Shown in pieces: positions 35,600 through 43,278 of a stretch of 64,000 bases of DNA. Source of the DNA: CAZWSX01 sp964636985 (GTDB lineage Bacteria; Planctomycetota; Planctomycetia; Pirellulales; Pirellulaceae); assembly GCA_964636985.1 (NCBI GenBank), contig CAZWSX010000025.1, forward strand, positions 55,191-119,190, given 5' to 3'. Made by a program: the position numbers and the translations under genes. Position 1 is the stretch's first letter; each line of letters opens with the position of its first letter. Below the pieces are notes generated by a model. It saw nothing but the letters and a program-made list of their open reading frames with translations. It did no database searches and had not been told where the DNA came from.

Positions 35600-36415
35600 T
35601 CAGGGCCCGTGTGCAATGACGGAGATCAGCACAAAGAGCATTACCAAGACGCCCCAAGCAATCGGAAGGACGCTGATGATGATTCCAGCGGTCAACAGCC
35701 CCTCGTTTTCCCTGCTCATCCTTCCTGCCGCGATTTGTTTCTTGTCCTCGAGCGCTATGTAAATGGCGGCGATGTTGAGGAAGCAGCAAACAAAAAAGCC
35801 AATCAGGCTGAGAACTAGAACCATCGTGCCGCGGTTTGGCGGCAAATAAGGCGTGCCTGTCGCACCGTATGACGAGGCGCCATACGGCGAAGCATAGGGA
35901 TTGGCAAAACCGCCCTGCGGTGCGGCCGCGTCGCTAAAGGGATTTGCCCCCGTAGGCAAATCCTTCCCGAACGGGTTGGACGATGGCGCCGCTGGATAAA
36001 CCGCTGGCCGCGACAAGGCCGGGTACAGCGTCGTCGCGGGGAGCCACGATTCGTGTCCCTCCTGCTGCACATGGGCATCGGCCGTCAAACGATCCTGCTG
36101 GTACCAGCTATCGAGTTCCTGGCGGCTGACCGGTCCATACTCGCGCCCATCCGATAGCCGCACGCGCCAACGAACATCCGGTGAGTGCGAAGGCGTACCG
36201 CCTCCCATCGGCCCAGCCGCGGGAATCGACCGCGCTACAGGATTGAACTGGTTGCTGGCCGGAGTTTCGGGCTTCGGCGCTGACGTTTCGGCCTGCCGCG
36301 GATCGGGCACCACGAAGACCGTTTGGCACTGCGGGCAACGCGCTTTGCGCCCTGCATGTTCATCGGGAACGCGAAGGGTACGCTGGCAACCTTGGCAAAC
36401 GGTCTGGATGGGCAT
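35600..36415 (-). CDS. zinc-ribbon/GYF_2/multi-pass membrane protein
   Basis: This 271-residue protein begins with a zinc ribbon (CQGCQRTLRVPDEHAGRKAR, then CPQCQTVFVVP), of the MJ0042 type. A GYF_2 domain follows at about residues 85-135 (VRLSDGREYGPVSRQELDSW, then ADAHVQQEGHESWLPA). A Pro/Ser/Gly-rich linker leads to two C-terminal membrane helices (TMVLVLSLIGFFVCC and GIIISVLPIAWGVLVML) of the DUF4190 type. The ATG at 36415 is preferred to an in-frame TTG at 36424. The role is unknown; the GYF domain suggests protein-protein contacts at the membrane. Confidence 0.8.
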   Translation of the reverse strand: MPIQTVCQGCQRTLRVPDEHAGRKARCPQCQTVFVVPDPRQAETSAPKPETPASNQFNPVARSIPAAGPMGGGTPSHSPDVRWRVRLSDGREYGPVSRQELDSWYQQDRLTADAHVQQEGHESWLPATTLYPALSRPAVYPAAPSSNPFGKDLPTGANPFSDAAAPQGGFANPYASPYGASSYGATGTPYLPPNRGTMVLVLSLIGFFVCCFLNIAAIYIALEDKKQIAAGRMSRENEGLLTAGIIISVLPIAWGVLVMLFVLISVIAHGP

Positions 36416-36523
36416 TGCGGCCAAAACTCGAGAAGACTCGGGAAACCCGATTATCGTATCTCAAGCCCATCCCTAAGACCATCAATTGAGGGCGCAGAAC
36501 TCAAAAACGCCGCAAAATGCCGA

Positions 36524-37417
36524 CTAGTGCAAGTCGTCGAGCCGCGCATCGGTGGGGCGCTTGGTTCGCGGCACCGGCCGCACCTTGCCCGGTTGGTCGA
36601 CCCGGGCAGGATTCTCTCGCGGTGGTGTCGCCGCCGGAGGAGGATTTGCGGGAGAAGGTTTCGGCGGCGGAGCGGATTGGCCATCGCTCGAATCCAAACG
36701 AATCCCATCACCAAAGTAAACGGCTCGAGCCCTGGGATCTTCCAGCAAATCCTTCGGCTTTCCTTCGCACAGTACTTTCCCCTTCTCGATCACATAACCG
36801 CGATCGGCGATTTCCAACATCACCTGGGCCGAGTGGTCGGTAATCAACACCGCAATGCCGCGATCCTTCAATCCTCGGATCGTCTCTTGAATCGCTTGGA
36901 CGGTCACCGGGTCGACGCCGGCATACGGTTCGTCGAGCAGGATGATTTCGGGATTGGTGATCAAGCACCGGGCGATTTCCAAACGTCGTTTCTCGCCGCC
37001 GGAAGCGCTACCCGCCATCGATTTACGGATGTGCGTGATGCCGAATTGTTCGAGCAGTTCGTCGCAGCGTCGCTTCCGCTCGGCCCAATTCATGCCGAGC
37101 AATTCCATAATGCCTAAGAGGTTCTGCTCGACCGTCAGCTTGCGAAAAATGCTGGTGTCTTGCGGAAGGTACCCCATCCCGCCTTCGCGGCAGCGGCGAT
37201 ACATCGGCCACGAGGTGACGTCCTTTCCGTTCAGGAAGACCTTCCCCTTGTCGGGATCAGTCATCCCGCACGTCATGCGGAAGCTGGTGCTCTTTCCCGC
37301 ACCGTTGGGACCAAGCAGCACGACGATCTCGTCGGAGTCCACGTAGAAGTCGACGCCGTCGACCACCCGCCGCGAACCGAACGATTTGACCAATCCTTGT
37401 ACTTCTAAAACAGCCAT
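36524..37417 (-). CDS. lptB: LPS export ABC transporter ATP-binding protein LptB, with Pro-rich tail
   Basis: This ATPase should power the LptFG extraction of lipopolysaccharide from the inner membrane. It has Walker A (LLGPNGAGKSTSF), the LptB-typical MGYLPQDTSIFRKLT Q-loop, signature ASGGEKRRLEIAR (Ala for the usual Leu), Walker B/D-loop ILLDEPYAGVDP and H-loop ITDHS. The core ends near residue 232; a tail of about 65 residues rich in Pro, Arg and Ala has no counterpart in classical LptB. The start MAVLEVQGLVKSFG (37417) is chosen over the frame opening at 37435. It follows lepB by 39 bases on the same strand. Confidence 0.88.
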   Translation of the reverse strand: MAVLEVQGLVKSFGSRRVVDGVDFYVDSDEIVVLLGPNGAGKSTSFRMTCGMTDPDKGKVFLNGKDVTSWPMYRRCREGGMGYLPQDTSIFRKLTVEQNLLGIMELLGMNWAERKRRCDELLEQFGITHIRKSMAGSASGGEKRRLEIARCLITNPEIILLDEPYAGVDPVTVQAIQETIRGLKDRGIAVLITDHSAQVMLEIADRGYVIEKGKVLCEGKPKDLLEDPRARAVYFGDGIRLDSSDGQSAPPPKPSPANPPPAATPPRENPARVDQPGKVRPVPRTKRPTDARLDDLH

Positions 37418-37456
37418 GCCGCGTGCCTCCTGCACATTTCGACGCTTCAGTCCGCG

Positions 37457-39340
37457 CTAATGAATCGGGCGCATCCGGCGCCAATCGGGCCAGAACATCG
37501 GGTTGTTCCAAGTGTGCGGCCAGTAAACGAACAGCGCCTTACCGATCAACAACCGGCGCGGCACAAACGGTTCCGGAAACCAGTAGCGGGCGTCCTGGCT
37601 TTGGGGACTGTTGTCGCCTAACGGCATGAACTGATCATCTTCCATGGTGGCCGTCCACGATCCGCGGCTGGCCAGCAAAACGGGAATCAAATTGCGATAA
37701 TCGGGCGAGTTCGGATTCGCCATGAGCAGCGCCAGGTCTCCCTCAGCGATCCGCTCGCCATCGATAGACAACCGCCGATATTCGCCCGTGTTCTCGCTGT
37801 TGCCCGAGACCTTAGCCACGTAGTACTTGTCGCGGAGCAGCGCAATGTGCGAGACCTTGAGCCCCACGCCTTTGGCAGCGATGCCGGCCGGTGCCAGGTC
37901 GCCTAGATCAGATTCGGACCACTGTGGTATCACCGCCGGGTTGCTGGGATAAGTGGTCGGTGCGTCGAACGTGATGCGTCGATCGTTCACCCACAAACGC
38001 ACCTCGTCGTCGACATTCGACAACCGCAGTCGATAGGTACCCGAACCTTTGACGGGGGTCTTTGCCGTCGCCTTAGTGAGCTCCCCTTCGTCGCCGAAGG
38101 GGAGCAGGTTGCCATCCTTGTCGACAATCGACATCAGGGCATTGCCGGTAGCGACGTCGATTTCGCAGCGATAGTGTGTACCTCCGCGAACTAGATCCAT
38201 CGCGATCGCACCGCTGCTTCCATCGACCTGTGCCGTGCACTCCACAGCCAGGTCGCCTACCCAGTGGATTCCCAGGTACGCATCGCCCTCGCCGTTGCGA
38301 ATGTTGCTGTGAAAGTTCGAGCCGTACTCTCGGATATACTTCGCCAGGTCGGCCCGTTCCTCGTCATCTTTGGGACGGGGTCCTTTGAGATGCGAGTTGT
38401 ACATGTAGCCGTCTGTGATCAAGCCGCCCGACCACGTGGCAACATCGTCGGCGAGCTTTCCGTCCTTGAGCAGCGTTTCCCAATCGGACGGTCCCTTCTC
38501 GCGAGGCCGCGGTTCAAAGTGCCGGTAGCGAAGCTCGCACCAATCACTCGTCGCGGCGGTAGAGAACGTCGTTTGATCTTCAGCGACCTTCCAGCGGTCC
38601 CCCGTGGCATCCGACGAAGTCGGCGTTTGCCAACGGCTAGGCCACCCGGCGTCGATCAATTCGCGGCACGGGTAATCGCTCTCGTAAACCGGCTGCAGCA
38701 TCGAGATCAATTTGTCGTCGGGCTTCCGCGCGATTTTGTAGTCCGCATCTTTCACGGCACGCGACTCGCGCGGCGCGACGAAGATGTTCCCCCCTTCGAT
38801 CTTGATGTGCTCGTTAGGCAGGCCGATCAGCCGCTTGATGTAATTGACTTGGGCAGCGGTTGGATTTTTGAAGACAATGACGTCCCACCGCTTCGGTTCG
38901 CCTGCGAGCTTGGTGACTACGATCCGGTCGCCGGCGAACGAATCCTGGTTCCAGTCCTTGTTCGGATCGAGATCGTTTTCGTAAGCGCATTGCGGGCAAC
39001 GAACGGCCAGCACTTCCTGGTTGGTCCGGACGCCGTCTCGCTCCTCGACGCTTGCTCCCGTGCGAATTTGATAGCCGCATTTGACGCACGGAACGTCGCG
39101 ATGCCGTCCCATCAACGTGGGAGCCATCGAACCCGTCGGGATGACAAACGCTTCAGCGACAAACGTGCGAAACGAAAGCGCCAAGATCAGCGCCACGGCC
39201 AGCGATTCGAACGTCTCGCGCCAGCCCTCTTGCGGAGCCTGCGGCTTGCCGTCGGTGTTTTTGTCGTCACCCGATTTCGGCGAGGCGTCGGCTTTCGTGC
39301 CGGCGGCGGTTTCTTTTTTGGCTGGCGTGGAGGTGGACAT
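37457..39340 (-). CDS. lepB: signal peptidase I, enlarged with zinc ribbon and large insertion
   Basis: This 627-residue membrane protease is more than twice the usual length. An N-terminal Lys/Thr/Ala-rich region precedes one membrane segment (LAVALILALSF). Catalytic Ser71 is in FVIPTGSMAPTLMG and the general base Lys144 is in GDRIVVTKL; the terminal conserved box is GDNSPQSQDARYW. Between Ser and Lys boxes there are two CxxC pairs (Cys85/88 and Cys115/118), a zinc-ribbon-like insert. Between the Lys box and GDN box lie about 350 extra residues, including a beta-rich stretch like a lectin or laminin-G-type fold (GTYRLRLSNVDDEVRLWVN). It probably removes signal peptides from exported proteins. 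Confidence 0.9.
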   Translation of the reverse strand: MSTSTPAKKETAAGTKADASPKSGDDKNTDGKPQAPQEGWRETFESLAVALILALSFRTFVAEAFVIPTGSMAPTLMGRHRDVPCVKCGYQIRTGASVEERDGVRTNQEVLAVRCPQCAYENDLDPNKDWNQDSFAGDRIVVTKLAGEPKRWDVIVFKNPTAAQVNYIKRLIGLPNEHIKIEGGNIFVAPRESRAVKDADYKIARKPDDKLISMLQPVYESDYPCRELIDAGWPSRWQTPTSSDATGDRWKVAEDQTTFSTAATSDWCELRYRHFEPRPREKGPSDWETLLKDGKLADDVATWSGGLITDGYMYNSHLKGPRPKDDEERADLAKYIREYGSNFHSNIRNGEGDAYLGIHWVGDLAVECTAQVDGSSGAIAMDLVRGGTHYRCEIDVATGNALMSIVDKDGNLLPFGDEGELTKATAKTPVKGSGTYRLRLSNVDDEVRLWVNDRRITFDAPTTYPSNPAVIPQWSESDLGDLAPAGIAAKGVGLKVSHIALLRDKYYVAKVSGNSENTGEYRRLSIDGERIAEGDLALLMANPNSPDYRNLIPVLLASRGSWTATMEDDQFMPLGDNSPQSQDARYWFPEPFVPRRLLIGKALFVYWPHTWNNPMFWPDWRRMRPIH

Positions 39341-39596
39341 TCCAGGAACTTTGACCGAAGAAAAGCAAAAAATGGGTTACGACGACGAGAGCGGGATCAA
39401 AAATCGACTGTAATCCCGCAGGGATTCCGTCGATTTGGGCAATCCGCGACCTCCATTCGTACGTCGCCCACCGAGCAAATATATCCCGCCGGTCAAAATC
39501 ACGCAGCGCGACCCAACCACGCTAGCTCCAACCGTGGCCGAATCATGCCGCCGCGAATAGAATAGAAAAATCGCCGATTTTTCGAGCCCGAAGTTT

Positions 39597-39788
39597 ATGA
39601 ATTCCCTTGTGCAACCACTTCTAACGGGCCTGCTCGTCGCCTGGGCAGGCGGCTACGTCGTCTGGCGGCTGTGGCCAAGTCCAGCCGCCGCAGGTTGCGG
39701 AACGGGCTGTGGCAGCTGCCCTTCCAACAAAGACCAACAGGTCGTCTCGCTGGACCTCGGGCAACCGTCGGGAAAAGCCTCTTCGTAA
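39597..39788 (+). CDS. FeoB-associated Cys-rich membrane protein-like
   Basis: This 63-residue protein has one N-terminal membrane helix (LVQPLLTGLLVAWAGGYVVWRL), then a short Cys-rich loop (AAAGCGTGCGSCPSNK, four Cys). The pattern resembles the small FeoB-associated Cys-rich membrane proteins that follow ferrous iron transporter genes. No feoA or feoB gene is in the window, so an iron role is only inferred from family resemblance. The start is ATG 39597; no strong ribosome-binding site is seen. It lies divergently to lepB in an otherwise small gap. Confidence 0.6.
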   Translation: MNSLVQPLLTGLLVAWAGGYVVWRLWPSPAAAGCGTGCGSCPSNKDQQVVSLDLGQPSGKASS

Positions 39789-39799
39789 TTTCCTTGTAG

Positions 39800-39820
39800 C
39801 CGCACTCGCCAAGAGTGCGG
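39800..39820. repeat. dispersed palindrome (CCGCACTC type)
   Basis: CCGCACTC (39800-39807), loop GCCAA, GAGTGCGG (39813-39820), preceded by GTAG. The same 21-base hairpin is at 26254 and 42417. It lies between the convergent Cys-rich protein and acyl-carrier-like genes and could double as a bidirectional terminator. Confidence 0.8.
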
Positions 39821-39849
39821 GCCCGTAAGAAACGTCCCCTCCCGGAAAA

Positions 39850-40233
39850 TCATTCTCCGCTCTCCCGATGCGCACGCTCCAGGAGCCGAACAAGATCACC
39901 CCAAGTGCGAGGCGAGTTGGCAGCCGCGTCGTCCGGAATCTGGAGATCGAACTCCTCTTCGAATTCCATCACCAGTTCCACGACTTGCAACGAATCGATT
40001 TGCGAACCAGGAAACGGCATGATCGGATCGTTAGGAGAGACCGTGCGTTGGAGTTGCGTCTTGCGACTCAAAAAATCTTGAACCCGCCGCATTGTGTTGG
40101 CCGAGAACTCGATGAGGCAGCCACACTTGTGGCACGTCGCGTCTTCGTTTGGAATGGCGATGGCAAGTTGGGTTTTGGCCCCGCACAAAGGGCACTCGCT
40201 CGGAAAGCCGTCAGGGACTCGCGATGCAATCAT
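39850..40233 (-). CDS. zinc-ribbon/acyl carrier protein fusion
   Basis: This 127-residue protein begins with a zinc ribbon (CPLCGAKTQLAI, CHKCGCLIEF: two CxxC pairs) and ends with an acyl carrier protein-like four-helix domain, about residues 48-125. The phosphopantetheine site is GSQIDSLQVVELVMEFEEEF (Ser in DSL), and the helix after it is strongly acidic as in ACPs. I do not recognise a named family for this fusion. It follows ruvB by 49 bases on the same strand. It could be an acyl carrier with regulatory or protein-binding zinc module; which pathway it serves is unknown. Confidence 0.7.
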   Translation of the reverse strand: MIASRVPDGFPSECPLCGAKTQLAIAIPNEDATCHKCGCLIEFSANTMRRVQDFLSRKTQLQRTVSPNDPIMPFPGSQIDSLQVVELVMEFEEEFDLQIPDDAAANSPRTWGDLVRLLERAHRESGE

Positions 40234-40282
40234 TTGCTGGGCATCCGAGGTGAAGAGGACCCGTTCGCCTAGAACAAGTCAC

Positions 40283-41311
40283 TTAAAATAAGCGCGCCTG
40301 CGTATCGTCCTCGGCGGGCGGTTCCATCTTGAGATGCCGATAGGCCTTCTCGGTGCAGACGCGTCCACGCGGCGTTCGGATCACAAATTCCGTGCGCAGC
40401 AGATAGGGCTCGATCTCGTCCGCGAGCGTATCGGGAGAAATGTTCATCGTATGGGCAATTGCTTCGACCCCGGCCGGGCCGCCGCCGAACACCCGCGCCA
40501 GCGTTTCCAGATAGCTTCGGTCTTGTTTCGTAAGACCTTGATCGTCGATCATCGCCATCGCCAGCGCCGCTTGAGCGACGGCGATCGTGATCTTCCCCTG
40601 TGCGCGGCTATCAGCGTAATCGCGGACCCATCGCAGGCGATTGTTGGCCACCCGTGGCGTCCCCCGACTCCGCCGAGCGATCTCCTGAGCGGCCGCCAGT
40701 TCGATCTCGACGGCGAGCTTCTTCGCGCTCTTAAGAACGATTTCGGTCAACTCGGTTGGTGCATAAAACCCGAGCGACTCGCGAACGTGAAATCGATCCC
40801 GCAAGGGTCCTGAAAGCATCCCCGCGCGAGTCGTTGCTCCGATCAGGGTGAATGGCTTGAGATGCATCGAGATCGTTCGCGCATTGACCCCTTCGCCGAG
40901 CACAATATCGATTCGGTAATCCTCCATCGCCGTGTAGAGGTATTCCTCGACCGCCTTAGGCAAGCGATGGACTTCGTCGATGAACAAGACGCTCCGCTCT
41001 TCGGCCTGGCTCAGATAAGGGATCAAGTCCTTGGGGGCTTTGAGCACGGGACCGCTTGTGAACTGAATAGCGACTCCCAGCTCGCGCGGAATGCACGTCG
41101 CGAACGTTGTTTTGCCCAGGCCAGGCGGCCCATCGAATAGAACGTGGCCGAGCGCTTCGCCCCGCTTTTTCGCGGCATCGATCACGATCATCAGCCGCTC
41201 GTGAACGTCGCGCTGGCCGATCATTTCCGACAATTTCGACGGGCGCAAACGGCCATCGTCGTCCTCGTCTTTCCCTGACGGAGTGCCCGAAAGCATCGGT
41301 TCGCGGGGCAT
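40283..41311 (-). CDS. ruvB: Holliday junction branch migration DNA helicase RuvB
   Basis: This 342-residue AAA+ motor drives branch migration with RuvA. Walker A is FDGPPGLGKTTFA (about residues 59-71) and Walker B is VLFIDEVHRLPK (Asp112-His115). Arginine/sensor segments include IGATTRAGMLSGPLRDRF. The C-terminal winged helix ends with YLLRTEFVIRTPRGRVCT. Length is normal. ruvA and ruvC are not adjacent in this window. ATG 41311 is taken from the open frame; the N-terminus is slightly longer than in classical RuvB. Confidence 0.95.
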   Translation of the reverse strand: MPREPMLSGTPSGKDEDDDGRLRPSKLSEMIGQRDVHERLMIVIDAAKKRGEALGHVLFDGPPGLGKTTFATCIPRELGVAIQFTSGPVLKAPKDLIPYLSQAEERSVLFIDEVHRLPKAVEEYLYTAMEDYRIDIVLGEGVNARTISMHLKPFTLIGATTRAGMLSGPLRDRFHVRESLGFYAPTELTEIVLKSAKKLAVEIELAAAQEIARRSRGTPRVANNRLRWVRDYADSRAQGKITIAVAQAALAMAMIDDQGLTKQDRSYLETLARVFGGGPAGVEAIAHTMNISPDTLADEIEPYLLRTEFVIRTPRGRVCTEKAYRHLKMEPPAEDDTQARLF

Positions 41312-41411
41312 GGCTTCCTTCTCGGCGGCTGCAAGGCGGTTCTGTACGCGTGTTTACCCAGTCAGGCAATATAGCAGACCGGCATCCGGCCACGCGATAG
41401 AGTTCCGCTTC

Positions 41412-42377
41412 TCACGCTTCGGCAATCAAACGCCAGTCCGCATCGAGTTTGTTCCCTCGCAGAAACTCGCCGGCATCCATCGGCCGCTTTCCGGCCGGCT
41501 GGAGCCGTTCGATCCGCAGCGCGCCACGCCCGCAAGCGACAACGAGTTCATTGGGCTCACCAACAAACGTGCCGTGTGGACCTACGCGAGGACTTTCGAC
41601 AGGCGTTGCGCGAAGCAAAATGAGCCGCATCGGCTCGCCGCCCGCCCTTGCTAGCAGCGTGTAACTGCCCGGCCAAGGCTGTAGCGCGCGAATCCGCCGC
41701 GCAATCACTTCGGCAGAGAGGGACCAATCGATTTGCCCGTCGCGCTTGTTCAGTCGCGGCGCCTTGGTGACCAAGGCCGAGTCTTGCAACTCACCCAGTG
41801 TCGATTGACCATCCCAAGTCTCAAGCATCGCCATCGCTTCGTGGACGGCGCCAACGCCCAACTGAGCGAGCCGCGGCTCCAACTCACCAGCTGTCTCATA
41901 CGGACCGATGTCGACCGCCCGCTTCACCAGGCAAGGCCCGCCATCGAGACGCGGCGTCATGTGGATCACCGTGATCCCGGCCTGAGCATCGCCTGAGAGA
42001 ATCGTCCACTGGATCGGCGCCGCGCCACGATGCCTTGGCAGCAGCGAGCCGTGAAGATTAATGCCACCTTTCGTCGCGAGCGAGAGTGTCTCGTTCTTAA
42101 GAATCTGCCCATAGTCGCACACCACGAACAGGTCAGCAGCGAGTTCGCGCAGGATCGCTTGGGCCTCAGGCGAGTTGACGCTCTCAGGAGCGAACGTCGG
42201 CACACCGCGACGTTCGGCCTCGTCGCGCATCGGGTTAGGAACCGTCGTTTCCTTCTTGCGACCAGTCGCAGGTGGGACGGGCCGCGTCATCAACGCAGCG
42301 ACTGTGTGTTTCGAGTCGAGCAACGAAACAAACGTCGGAACCGCGAAGGGACCCGTCCCCATCATCACCAAACGCAT
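41412..42377 (-). CDS. fmt: methionyl-tRNA formyltransferase
   Basis: This 321-residue enzyme transfers the formyl group of 10-formyl-tetrahydrofolate to initiator Met-tRNA. The start MRLVMMGTGPFAVPTFVSLL at 42377 has a full AGGAGG box six bases upstream, so the longer frame to 42422 is rejected. Catalytic signature residues are in GGINLHGSLLPRHRGAAPIQ and the DAQAGITVIHM segment supplies Asp. The C-terminal domain binds tRNA. It follows def, the deformylase gene, on the same strand as in many bacteria, separated here by a palindromic element. Confidence 0.95.
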   Translation of the reverse strand: MRLVMMGTGPFAVPTFVSLLDSKHTVAALMTRPVPPATGRKKETTVPNPMRDEAERRGVPTFAPESVNSPEAQAILRELAADLFVVCDYGQILKNETLSLATKGGINLHGSLLPRHRGAAPIQWTILSGDAQAGITVIHMTPRLDGGPCLVKRAVDIGPYETAGELEPRLAQLGVGAVHEAMAMLETWDGQSTLGELQDSALVTKAPRLNKRDGQIDWSLSAEVIARRIRALQPWPGSYTLLARAGGEPMRLILLRATPVESPRVGPHGTFVGEPNELVVACGRGALRIERLQPAGKRPMDAGEFLRGNKLDADWRLIAEA

Positions 42378-42394
42378 GTGTCCCTCCTGTTGAT

Positions 42395-42531
42395 GGGTGG
42401 CACCCCCTCTCCGTAGCCGCACTCGCCAAGAGTGCGGTGGGTTGACGTCGGGAGCCAGGCCTTTCGTGAAGCGGAGTCAACTCCCCACGTTCTGGCGAAC
42501 GCGGCTACAGCGGACGACGCCGGTGCCACCC
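42395..42531. repeat. nested inverted-repeat element between def and fmt
   Basis: This 137-base stretch has outer ends GGGTGGCACC (42395-42404) and GGTGCCACCC (42522-42531), exactly inverted. Inside are a second inverted pair, GTAGCCGC (42413-42420) and GCGGCTAC (42501-42508), and two hairpins: CCGCACTC-GCCAA-GAGTGCGG (42417-42437) and CGTTC-TGGC-GAACG (42488-42501). All components occur elsewhere in the window as dispersed palindromes. It looks like a small non-autonomous mobile element. Confidence 0.8.
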
Positions 42532-42534
42532 GAG

Positions 42535-43128
42535 TTAACCGTACTTCTTTTCCATATCGGCCCAACTCGCCGCGATCACAGCGTCCGGTGGGATACCGCC
42601 CACGCGCCGCTGGCTTTCGAACTCCGATTCAAAGTCGGCAAGGTCCTCAAGGATCGAGTCGCGAGCCAACGGGTTCATGCGATCGGGAAACAAAATGCCG
42701 TCGAGGTGATCCGTCTCGTGTTGCACGCAGCGGGCGAACAAGTCGTCCACTTCCTGATTGATCTCTTCGCCGCGTAGCGAATAGGCCTGAATCTTAACCC
42801 GCTCCGGCCGAATCACTTTGCCGTACACGCCCGGAATGCTGAGGCAACCTTCCTCCGCTTCAGACGTCCCTTTCGGGGAACTCACCACGGGGTTGATGAA
42901 GACGAGTTCCTCCCCTTCCCCTTGCTTCCCAGCCAGGTTCATCACGAAAACGCGCAGCGGCAGGTCGACTTGATTCGCAGCCAGCCCGACACCCTTATGG
43001 GCGTACATCAACTCGAACATCTGATGGATGGCTTTGCGTAATTCCGCGTCAACGCGCTTGATCGTGACCGACTTGCGACGAAGTGTCGGGTGAGGGTAAT
43101 GGACAATCTGCACGCCAGCGAACTCCAA
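42535..43128 (-). CDS. def: peptide deformylase
   Basis: This 197-residue metalloenzyme removes the formyl group from nascent proteins. All three motifs are present: GVGLAANQ (residues 46-53), EEGCLSIPG (Cys95) and QHETDHLDG (His137, Glu138, His141). The start ATG at 43128 is the natural N-terminus for the family. It precedes fmt on the same strand, with the nested inverted-repeat element in between. Both genes belong to the same N-terminal formylation cycle. Confidence 0.96.
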   Translation of the reverse strand: MEFAGVQIVHYPHPTLRRKSVTIKRVDAELRKAIHQMFELMYAHKGVGLAANQVDLPLRVFVMNLAGKQGEGEELVFINPVVSSPKGTSEAEEGCLSIPGVYGKVIRPERVKIQAYSLRGEEINQEVDDLFARCVQHETDHLDGILFPDRMNPLARDSILEDLADFESEFESQRRVGGIPPDAVIAASWADMEKKYG

Positions 43129-43278
43129 GGCCCAAAAGCAAAAAACCGGCCGGCGGAAAGCTCCCCGCCACCCGAATAACAGAATTCTTCAACTTAACGG
43201 CAGAAAAACCAATACCCAATGGGGGCATGAGAGGGATTGCGTCCAAGAATCCCTGAGAAGTCGCTAGGCAGCGAGCCT

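Noticed and set aside
38264..39565. 433-codon open frame on the plus strand
   Set aside because: It is antisense to lepB and rich in Arg/Val/Phe without any recognisable motif.
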